Part shown: positions 12,431 through 20,624 of the stretch, piece after piece
How the letters are laid out: each line of letters starts with the position of its first letter
Position numbering within the stretch: position 1 is the first letter of the stretch
From: Thalassia testudinum
Taxonomy: Eukaryota > Streptophyta > Magnoliopsida > Alismatales > Hydrocharitaceae
Direction of reading: 5' to 3'
Assembly (NCBI GenBank): GCA_037157565.1
Contig: JAZHRO010000013.1
Span: 118,496,001 to 118,560,000, forward strand
DNA length: 64,000 bases
Program-made: the position numbers and the translations under genes
Notes under the pieces: generated by a model
Database searches by the model: none
What the model was told of the DNA's origin: nothing
The model's input: the letters and a program-made list of their open reading frames with translations, nothing else

Positions 12431-12452
12431 CCGTTGGATCTCGATCCAACGG
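12431..12452. repeat. Palindrome in NA-B1 U3
   Basis: Perfect 10-bp arms CCGTTGGATC and GATCCAACGG around TC. Recognisable counterparts occur in the NA-B1 3' LTR (near 18405), both NA-B2 LTRs (near 29563 and 34886) and, degenerate, in K2 (near 47420). Confidence 0.85.
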
Positions 12453-12716
12453 CTGCGACGTGCCCGCGCTGAAGTCAAGTGCTCGACACAAACGCGACCG
12501 CAGCGCAGCGGTCGAGCGCTCTAACGCGAAGCAGGGACGCGCATTCGAGCTGTGCCCCGCAGAAATTGGAGCGGTGGCGTGCCTCCAATCGACCGCATGA
12601 TCGCGATCCAACGGCTGCACGCGCCCGATAGCGCTGACGCACGATTGGACGCGTGCGTCAACGCACGATCGCACGCACAGGCGGACGGGTGGCAGTGGTG
12701 AAGGTGCAATTTTAAG

Positions 12717-12740
12717 CCGTCCGATCTCGCGATCGGACGG
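12717..12740. repeat. Second palindrome in NA-B1 U3
   Basis: Perfect arms CCGTCCGATC and GATCGGACGG with loop TCGC. Decayed versions are at about 18689, 29852 and 35177. Confidence 0.85.
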
Positions 12741-12827
12741 CTGAGACTTCGCGGATGTGCGTAGGCGTTACGCACGCGGGCAGCCGAGCGGGCGCGCGTG
12801 GGCGCGGCGGCGACGGCCACGTCGGGG

Positions 12828-12923
12828 CTTTAGTGACGAATTTATCGATCACTAAAGACCCCTTATTTATTATTTTGAAGATGTAATGTCTATTTTGCCC
12901 CCACTCCGTGAAACTATAAAAGG
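12828..12923 (+). promoter_or_regulatory. NA-B1 5' LTR core promoter: palindrome plus TATA box
   Basis: An imperfect palindrome built on CTTTAGTGAC ... CACTAAAG (12828-12857) is followed 57 bp later by TATAAAAGG (12915-12923). The same pair with the same spacing occurs in the 3' LTR (18800-18895) and in NA-B2 (35286-35381). The TATA box is a standard promoter signal. A role for the palindrome is inferred. Confidence 0.65.
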
Positions 12924-13681
12924 ATACCCCCTCCATACGAAATCTTCATCCCTTCTTTCTCCTCTCTACCCCTCCAAAGCTCAAGGGAAGCTTGTCCCAC
13001 ACCCGGGATGCTTCTCGCAAGATAAAGTCCAATTTTCGTTCCCCTTCGGATGTGGATCCCGCGACGACGACGACGTGCTGCTTCGTTCCCGTTCTTCTGC
13101 TTCGTCCTCCTTCGTCCCGCTTCGTTCTCCTTCATCCAGGCGTCATCCCGTCCGGCTCGTCCTCCGAGCAACCGTCGAGGAGGATTTCTCTCTCCCTATT
13201 CTTTTTACCGCTTTTTAGTATAGATTTACTGCTTTCTAGATCAATCTACTCGTCCTCCAAGCAATCGTTGAGGAGGACATTTCTCCCTCCATTCTTTTAA
13301 TGCTTTCTAGAGTAAATTTATCGCTTTCTAGAGTAATTATTTTATGCTTTCTAGTTGTGATGAACAATCACTTCAATGCAAAAATTCCTTGTTTATTCTA
13401 CATCTCATTTTGATTTCTCTGTGTAATATTCTTTTTCTCTCTTACTCTCTCTCTCTTCTATTTATTGTAAATAATTAGATAGTACTAAATTGAATTATTC
13501 TGTAACAAATAAAAAGAAACGCGTAGTTTTTAAATCAAACGTTCGCCTCCCTGTGTTCGACCCGGAATTTTAATTTCGGTATAAATTTTATTTGTTGAAC
13601 ACGAATTCTTCGCTTTCGAACTACAATGACAGGTTTTCCAAAACCAATCTCGTTAGCGTAGGTTCGTAGCACTCAACATTT

Positions 13682-13699
13682 TGGCGCCGTTGCCGGGGA
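13682..13699 (+). other. NA-B1 primer-binding site (tRNA-Asp, perfect)
   Basis: TGGCGCCGTTGCCGGGGA, an exact 18-nt complement of the plant tRNA-Asp 3' end, 3 nt after the LTR. Best preserved PBS in the window, in keeping with a recent insertion. Confidence 0.92.
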
Positions 13700-13840
13700 G
13701 GCAACGCTCTTTGATTTCTCTTCGCGTTTTGTAACTTATAAATCATTTACCTCACTTTTCTCCTTTCTTATTGTAATTGCAGGTACTCTTTCGAGACAGG
13801 CAAAAGCGGTACATCGGAGTAAAGTGCTGTGGAAGGTTTT

Positions 13841-14831
13841 GTAAGTTATCCCCCACCTCCCACCCATTAGATTTCATTTCATCACATAATAACTCAAACA
13901 TCAATCAACGTAGGTGTTTTTATAAACTCTAAGGTTAGATTGTTTGTTGTTTGACACCCATACTCACCCCAACTCCCACATTAAAAAGAAAAAAAAAAAA
14001 AATCTCACAGAGGTACACAACCTCATCTGATTTTCAAAGTCAACAGGAAATCCAATCTTAGGAGCCGGTACACACATCCAAACACATAATTGAGTAGAAA
14101 TCAGATTAGGTAATCATTTGTGTGCCTAATTAAGTGGTGCAACAGGCCAATTGTTTGAGTTGATTGGGCCGTACCACTTCAAATAAAATCAACTCATCAA
14201 GTAGCTACCAATTAGGTTCAACTCTTAGGGATTTACCAGGCACTCCACATTCTTTTTAAACTTTAAAGGAAAACATCTTCACCTGTGCTTGTAAAACTTG
14301 GTGTGCCAACGAAACTTGATTGAAAACACCTAAAGTTGAATCCTAAAAGCTACTAAGCAAGATTTGAATCTTAAAATTCACCACATCAAAAACAATCTTG
14401 CTTGAAAACCACTGGTTGTGCACTCACACACAAATCAATCAATCATTAAGGGCACAACCCATTTAAAGGGCCCATCACATTCCAAAGCACATTCAAACCT
14501 AGCTCTAAATAAAACAAAGTAGACGTTGGCCTTAAGGATTGGACTCGCTCTTCAGAACCCAGAACGAGATTATTTTCGATTAGTCTGTTTCTACTGTTCA
14601 ATCTGATGTCTAGCTAGGGGAGCAGAGTCAAACGATCGCGGCTGGGGGGTACACTAGGAACCGGAGGCGCAAGCCGAAGGAAGAACCTTCTCCCCAGTCC
14701 CTCCTTCTAACTGGTTGGATTGAACAGACGGAAGTAGATCAAATCGTTCCTTTATCTCAAGACGGGTTTTGAGAGTCTGTAGGTCTTTAGGCTAACCTAT
14801 TTAAGGACAGGTTTGATTGTTTGTATTGCAG
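13841..14831 (+). other. Putative leader intron of NA-B1
   Basis: A GTAAGT donor at 13841 and a T-rich tract ending in TTGTATTGCAG at 14831 bracket a 991-bp leader full of ATGs and stops. The ORF's ATG lies 26 nt after the acceptor. Both sites are at the same places in NA-B2 (30557, GTGAGT; 31290) and NA-D (52797, GTAAGT; 57846, CTACAG). Splicing is inferred and no transcript was available. An alternative acceptor-like site, TAATTGCAG, ends at 13782. Confidence 0.55.
14594..14727 (+). other. Conserved leader stem-loop of NA-B1
   Basis: CTGTTCAATC (14594-14603) pairs perfectly with GATTGAACAG (14718-14727), enclosing a ~114-nt segment that NA-D keeps with only scattered changes. NA-D has CTGGTCCATC / GATTGACCAG at 57611-57744, where one pair has changed on both sides. 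NA-B2 has lost the whole block. A packaging or dimerisation signal is a possibility, not shown. Confidence 0.6.
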
Positions 14832-14856
14832 GGCACCTTTCTTCCTCCCGTGTATC

Positions 14857-16448
14857 ATGAATCCTTCCACATATTTCACGCATTCCCGCTCTGTCCCTCC
14901 TGTTGTAAATTATCCTCAACATGACGATTATCCCAACTCGGATTGTAATCAACCATCAGTTAATTGGGATAATTCAGATTGGGGATACAATTCCGGACCC
15001 CCGTTTTAGGGTCTAACCCTGAACACTTTGATTCTGATTTCTATCCTTCTCAGAGCTACATCGATTATAGATCATCCTCCTTTCATGGACAACCTAATAC
15101 GATCTACAACTAAGAAGGATACACTGATCCTTACCCATCCTCTGATTTCACTGCCTTTAGGTCATCACCATCTTTTCAACAATTTGAACTGACCTATCAT
15201 CAGGAAGGGTATAACAAATCTCAATTCGTTAATTCCTCTACATTGATGTCAAACCCGCCCAACCCTGAACCAACTCATTTGGTTCAGGTTAATTAGGTTC
15301 AAGATAAGGTTCTGGCTAACTTGAGGAATATCATTCAATCTTTAGAAGTTCAGCCAATACCTTGCATAGAGAGATTGGAGCCCCTGATTGAAATGATTGA
15401 TGATTTAAATAAGTCTTTGTTGGATTGGCTCCAGGATGTTAAGGGTAAGAACCCGGGTGAGTTTCTACTTGGGAAATTAGCGAAATTGAGGATGAGATTC
15501 ATGGTTGCTTTGATTCAATCTTGGAATAATTCCCAGGATGAACTCTCTTCAGGAAAGCCAATGACAGAACCTGCTCAGGCACCTGTTGGGGGGAACATGT
15601 GTTACGAGGCTGACCAGATTGAATTAAAACAACCAATTAAGGATGATCTGACTTCTTCGCCTGAGATCCCTAAGCCAAGTTACGAGGAAATGTATGTCTC
15701 CTTGGAACACAAAGTGACAAATGATTTTGGGACATACATTGATACGGATCCTGATGGTGAAGATTCAAGTTGCAAAGTCTCACGCGAGTTTTCTGAACAT
15801 GATTTATGTGAGACGATTGGGCCTAAGGAATCTGATAGATCAATTGATAGCCCAATAACTGAGAACACTGATCTTATTAGGGCACACATTACGGATCCAG
15901 AATCACATTTTATGGAGGAATCAATTCAATGCCCTGATTATCAGTTACACCCTGTTGAGCTTATTGATGATTCTAATTCTGAGATAATTAGACCCGAGTC
16001 AATTTTGATTCTGCCACATCATTTAGACTTGGAGATTTCAGACGGGGTGATGAATATACAAGAGGTCCTGGAATTTGATATGCTAAATGAGGAGGATAGG
16101 AGCTGGGAAGTTTTGATTTGGGAAGTTAATTCAGGAGGAAATGGAAGATTTAGTCGAAGGGTTCCTTTTAAGTTGAAACCATCAAATCAGAACCCTTACG
16201 ACATTTGTTTCGAGGATGTTCAACCCAAGCACACATTCAACGATTATCCTTTTGAGCTTCAATTTTCTGTAACCCGACTTTTTGGTCTTGGGTTGCATCC
16301 TCAGAAATCGCAGGCCCGATCCCGCTTACATTCTGATTTTAGGTTTTGGGTAATTTTTATCCAGAACCTAAGATATTCTCGATTATGGGGTGTGGGTCTG
16401 CACCACAATCTGGTCCACATCTATGGAGGATTCTTCTGTTCATTCTAG
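14857..16448 (+). pseudogene. NA-B1 ORF, unrecognised element-specific protein, broken
   Basis: I do not recognise the family. The ATG at 14857 opens MNPSTYFTHSRS, as in NA-B2. The N-terminal third is rich in Tyr, Ser, Pro, Asn and Gln with repeated YNQEGY- and SPPFEQF-like pieces. A helical middle (NIIQSLEVQPIPCIERLEPL, then WLQDVK and LLGKLAKLRMRF) and a long acidic part follow. The C-terminal part has GLGLHPQKSQAR and GLHHNLVHIYG. Breaks relative to NA-B2: a 1-nt deletion near 15003, TAA at 15111-15113 (CAA in NA-B2) and TAG at 15294-15296 (CAG in NA-B2). From 15297 to 16448 the frame is open. No zinc knuckle or protease, RT or integrase motif. A gag-derived or env-like origin is possible but unproved. 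Confidence 0.7.
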
Positions 16449-17831
16449 TTTTGACCTGCACATGTGAATTCTTCATTTCTTTTCTTTGTATAGTGTGCCT
16501 AGCTGAAGGCACTAAACTCAGCACTTATACAGTTCTTTTTCGTTTTCATCTTGGAGCGGACCTGATATTCACGCAATTCAGGTGCTTTCTACACTTTTCC
16601 ACTCTATTTTATGTCTTTTTAATACAATGAGGACATTGCATTAGATAGGCATGGGGGGGTGGATATTCATCTCTGAATTCATTCGTCAGCTCCGTAGATT
16701 TGTTTTATATAAAAAAAAAAATCAGAATTAGGAAAGAGAATTTGGGTTTAAGAAAATTTTCAATCTTAAGAAATACTACATTAAGATCTGAACACAAAGA
16801 CCCTTCAGGTCTTTGAACTTAATCAGCCCGTGTATCCACTAAAATGTGGATTTGTTTTTCGAGTTCTCGCCAACTTGAATTTTATTTTAATAGGAGTAAA
16901 TAAGTTTGGGTGATAAGTACACGACTTATCAGCCCGCCCTCTGATGTGAGGGAATTTTGAGTCTTAAGCATCTACACACTTTCTTTGCACTGACTCGTTA
17001 TTCGACGATTTTAAGGGAAATTGGGTAGCTAATGAACCTTCTAGGGTGATATGGCTGACAAGTTATCGTGGGTAACAGCCCATAGGTAGGTTGTCCAGAG
17101 CCCAGTCACTAGACCTTTCTCTTTTTGCTGCCTTTAGGTAAATCTTAGACCAGGAAAGCCACCTACTTAAAAAAAAAAAAGAGAAAAAAAAATCAAAAAG
17201 GGGAAAATAACAAAAAGAAATAAGCCACACTTCGCCGCATGAGTATGGCTGGCAAGTTGTCGGTGGTAACAGCTCATCGACCGGTTGTCCAGAACCTAGC
17301 TCAGAAAATGCACTAAAAATTCCCAAAACACTTAGGAAGAAGCGGAGAAGTAGAATAAACCGAGATATACACTGGATTCACCCTTGTGTTGACCCCGTTA
17401 AAAAAATAAAAGTAGGGAGAAAGCTACCGGTTGTAAAGATACACCTTTAGGCAGAATTCTTTTTGAGGTCACCTAGAGGCGTAGAAATCCGAAGTCCGTT
17501 TTAATTGCCGGTCAACGAGTCTATCACAATCACAATAAGATTCTTAAAGCTTAGGGTTCTCATCAAATCTTGGGTGAGTTGAATGGCCGTAGAAAGCCAC
17601 TCTTAAACCCTAAAATTTGAAAATCCAAAAAAAAATTAGAAAAGAGTAAAAAGAGAAAAAGAAATTTTTCTTTGAATAAGGCGAGGGCTTGAGGCGGTCT
17701 GCATTTTGGTTGATACTCGGGCGCTGTTGTGTCTTTGAGAGTTCAGTTCAAAAGTAGACAATTTTTTTAATGATTGAAAATAACTCAGGTCCAAATAATC
17801 TAACTTAATTCTTTTATAAATAGCATATAGT
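16449..17831 (+). other. NA-B1 3' noncoding region
   Basis: About 1.4 kb. In order: a stretch that in NA-B2 is still open and encodes a hydrophobic tail (16449-16630); AATGAGGACATT (from 16626) and the PPT-like AGGCATGGGGGGG (16647-16659); a hairpin CAAAGACC / GGTCTTTG with loop CTTCA (16795-16815); a hairpin TGATAAGT / ACTTATCA (16911-16931); and two copies of a ~55-nt motif beginning TATGGCTG (17050-17113, 17244-17300) separated by an A-rich tract. All recur in NA-B2 and, more diverged, NA-D. Confidence 0.75.
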
Positions 17832-17868
17832 TTTTGCTAGGGACTAGCAAAAGATAGGCATGGGGGTA
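17832..17868 (+). other. NA-B1 PPT with adjacent hairpin
   Basis: A perfect 9-bp stem TTTTGCTAG / CTAGCAAAA with loop GGA (17832-17852) is followed by AGGCATGGGGGTA (17856-17868), ending at the 3' LTR. Confidence 0.88.
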
Positions 17869-19652
17869 TGATGTAAACACATTTACACTACTTAAAATGT
17901 CTATTTATGCATGTTCTTAAGCATAGGATTGCATTTCATGATATAAATATTGCATAACATGCATCATCTCACATTTAGAGTAGTTTGAATAAAATGGAGG
18001 TTAATTGTCTCCTTTTATGTGCTTGGACAGGGCAAACATTTTATCGGGGCCTCAGATCAAAGATCCAACCGTATGGATGTGATCAGGGCGACGATTGGAG
18101 TTCAACGACTCCAAGATCGCCCTAATCAGGCATCCGTAGCATCAGATAGAGACCGGGGAACCCTAGAAGATCAAGGGCCAGGATGGTGTAAATTGGCACT
18201 TCAGATGACAAATCCGACCGTACGGATGAATTCGAATCGACGATCGCAGCCCAATGACACCAAAATCGAGTCAATCCGACATCCGTGGCACCATCTACAA
18301 CTTTCAGAAGATGGACAGCCAAGATGACGCCACGTGGTGCCATCTCAGCCGCCCAAATGGCCGCTTGCATCTTGTGAAGACCGCGCACCTGTTTCCTCTC
18401 CGTCGTTGGATCTCGATCCAACGGCTGCGACGCGCCCGCACTGAAGTCAAGCGTTCGACACAAACGCGACCGCAGCGTAGCGGTCGAGCGCTCTAACGCA
18501 AAGCAGGGACGCGCGTTCGAGCCACGCCCCGCAGAAATTGGAGCGGTGGCGCGCCTCCAATCGACCGCACGATCGCGATCCAACGGCCGCGCACGCCCGA
18601 TAGCGTCAACGCGCGATTGGACGCGCGCGTGAACGCGCGATCGCACGCACAGGCGGACAGGCGGCAGCGGTGAAGGCGCGATTTTAAGCCGTCCGATTTC
18701 GCGATCGGATGGCTGAGACTTTGCGGACGTGCGTAGGCGTTACGCACGCGGGCAGCCGAGCGGGCGCGCATGGGCGCGGCGGCGAATGCCACGTCGGGGC
18801 TTTAGTGACGGATTTATCCGTCACTAAAGACCCCTTATTTATTATTTTGAAGATGTAATGTCTATTTTGCCCCCACTCCTTGCAACTATAAAAGGAGACC
18901 CCCTCCATACGAAATTTTCATCCCTTCTTTCGCCTCTCTACCACTCCAAAGCTCAAGAGAAGCTTGTCCCACACCTGGGATGCTTCTCGCGAGATAAAGT
19001 CCAATTTTCGTTCCCCTTCGGAAGTGGATCCCGCGACGACGACGGCGTGCTGCTTCGTTCCCGTTCTTCTGCTTCGTCCTCCTTCGTCCCGCTTCGTTCT
19101 CCTTCGTCCAGGCGTCATCCCGTCCGGCTCGTCCTCCGAGCAACCGTCGAGGAGGATTTCTCTCTCCCTATTCTTTTTACCTCTTTTTAGTATAGATTTA
19201 CTGCTTTCTAGATTAATCTACTCGTCCTCCAAGCAATCGTCGAGGAGGACATTTCACCCTCCATTCTTTTAATGTTTTCTAGAGTAAATTTATCGCTTTC
19301 TAGAGTAATTATTTTATGCTTTCTAGTTGTAATGAACAATCACTTCAATGCAAAAATTCCTTGTTTATTCTACATCTCATTTTGATTTCTGTGTGTAATA
19401 TTCTTTTTCTCTCTTATTCTCTCTCTCTCTTCTATTTATTGTAAATAATTTGATAGTGCTAAATTGAATTATTCTGTAACAAATAAAAAGAAACACGTAG
19501 TTTTTAAATCAAACGTTCGCCTCCCTGTGTTCAACCCGGAATTTTAATTTCGGTATAAATTTTATTTGTTGAACATGAATTCTTCGCTTTCGAACTACAA
19601 CGACAGGTTTTCCAAAACCAATCTCGTTAGCGTAGGTTCATAGCACTCAACA
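17869..19652 (+). repeat. NA-B1 3' LTR
   Basis: 1784 bp, differing from the 5' LTR by scattered, mostly transition changes, so the insertion is relatively young within this nest. The TATA box is at 18887-18895. The palindrome at 18800-18829 is perfect here, with 14-bp arms around TT. Confidence 0.93.
18800..18895 (+). promoter_or_regulatory. NA-B1 3' LTR core promoter: perfect palindrome plus TATA box
   Basis: Arms CTTTAGTGACGGAT and ATCCGTCACTAAAG around TT (18800-18829), then TATAAAAGG at 18887-18895, 57 bp on. Confidence 0.65.
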
Positions 19653-19673
19653 TCCATTAAAATCGATTCATTA

Positions 19674-19678
19674 GTAAT
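19674..19678. repeat. Target-site duplication of solo-A' (right copy)
   Basis: GTAAT, identical to 10078-10082. Reverse transcriptase sequence resumes directly after it. Confidence 0.92.
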
Positions 19679-20106
19679 GCTCCTGCCACTTTCCAACGTT
19701 GTATGATGGCTATCTTTTCTGATATGATCGACGAGTTTGTTGAAATTTTCATGGATGACTTCTCCATTTATGGCTCGTCGTTTGACCTATGCCTTTCTCA
19801 CCTTGATAAAGTTTTAACCCATTACAAAGAGGCAAAGCTGGTGCTTAGCTAGGAGAAAAGCCACTTTATGGTCTAGCAGGGCATTGTGTTAGGGCATATA
19901 GTTTCCGAGAGAGGACTAAAGGTGGATACCGCAAAAATCGATTCCATCTCTAAGCTTCCATTGCCCGCCAATGTTTGGCAGGTTAGATCTTTCGTTGGCC
20001 ATGCTGGATTTTATAGGCGCTTCATTAGAGATTTCATTAAATCTCTAAGCCACTCTGCAACCTATTAGTGAAGTATTTCTCCTTCGATTTTGATGAAAGA
20101 TGTGGC
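19679..20106 (+). pseudogene. pol: Ath-A reverse transcriptase, C-terminal part
   Basis: Continues the palm and thumb of RT, now in frame 2 mod 3. It carries the catalytic FMDD box at 19748-19759 (the YxDD equivalent), then GHIVSERGL and VGHAGFYRRFIRDF, typical of Ty3/gypsy RT and the start of the RT-RNase H connection. TAG stops near 19851 and 19876 replace likely Trp or Gln codons. A frameshift near 20047 moves the coding sequence to frame 1 mod 3. Confidence 0.88.
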
Positions 20107-20624
20107 GAGTCTTTCCAAGTTTTGAAGAAAGCCCTCATTACCACGTCGATTCTCCAAGAACCAGATTGGACCTCCCATTTGAGCTTATGTGCGATGCTTC
20201 TAATTTTGAAGTGGGAGCAATCTTAGGTCAAAGGGTTGATGGCAAACCTCATGTGCTGCATTATGCCAGCAAGACCCTTACAAATCCTCAGCAAAACTAC
20301 ACGGTCACTGAAAAGGAACTACTTGTTGTAGTATTTTCTTTGGAAAAGTTTCGGTCTTATCTTTTGGGATCCAAGGTTGTGGTGTTCACTGATCATTCTG
20401 CCCTAATGCATCTTCTGGCTAAAAAGGACACCAAACCTCGCCTAATTTGTTGGATTCTGCTACTCCAAGAATTTGACTTGGAAATTAAAGACAAGAAAGG
20501 AGTTGAGAATGTGATAGCAGATAATTTATCTAGGATCCCTATTGAGGCATCAAACCCTACTGGCGGTATTCAAGAGACTTTCCCTGATGAGTCTCTGATG
20601 GTCGTGGAAGCTAAAACTCCTTAG
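20107..20624 (+). pseudogene. pol: Ath-A RNase H domain
   Basis: Removes the RNA strand during reverse transcription. A second frameshift near 20165 brings the domain into frame 0. It reads [39 protein letters not shown] and [13 protein letters not shown], which keep the expected Asp, Glu and Asp active-site residues. [10 protein letters not shown] marks the end of the domain. A TAG at 20622-20624 follows. Confidence 0.88.

Larger units (their letters stand above)
11897..13678 (+). repeat. NA-B1 5' LTR
   Basis: Begins TGTTGTAAACAC (the 3' copy begins TGATGTAAACAC) and ends CTCAACA. The first ~130 bp are shared with the LTR starts of NA-B2, NA-D, K1, K2 and K3. U3 holds several palindromes and a TATA box, and the region after it is T/C-rich. 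Confidence 0.93.
11897..19652 (+). mobile_element. NA-B1, non-autonomous LTR element with its own ORF
   Basis: A 7756-bp element with near-identical LTRs (11897-13678 and 17869-19652), tRNA-Asp PBS, a leader with splice-like signals, one ORF region (14857-16448), a 1.4-kb 3' region and a canonical PPT. There is no gag, protease, RT, RNase H or integrase motif in any frame. It is the innermost insertion of the nest. Its close relative is NA-B2, and NA-D is a more distant one. Confidence 0.92.
10083..19673 (-). mobile_element. solo-A', reversed solo LTR of the Ath-A LTR family, split by NA-B1
   Basis: The two pieces 10083-11896 and 19653-19673 together read as the reverse complement of an Ath-A-type LTR. 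The left piece matches the LTR end (reverse of the segment around 5470-5560) and includes the G-rich counterpart of the C-rich centre (about 10700-11450). The right piece matches the LTR start. Ends are mutated (TA...TA instead of TG...CA). Only one LTR and no internal sequence are present, as expected after LTR-LTR recombination. The ORFs between 10541 and 11585 are low-complexity artefacts. Confidence 0.9.

Noticed and set aside
12150..12674. 174-residue minus-strand ORF, repeated at 18122-18646
   Set aside because: The same ORF appears in both LTRs of NA-B1 only because LTRs are duplicates. It is antisense to the element, Arg/Ala-rich, and not kept in NA-B2.
13731..13782. A 52-nt mini-intron (GTAACT ... 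TAATTGCAG) in the NA-B1 leader
   Set aside because: Shorter than almost all plant introns. The acceptor-like end may be real as an alternative site, but the donor is weak.
16911..16931. Rho-independent terminator
   Set aside because: A hairpin is present, but this is plant nuclear DNA with retroelements, so a bacterial-type terminator has no meaning here.
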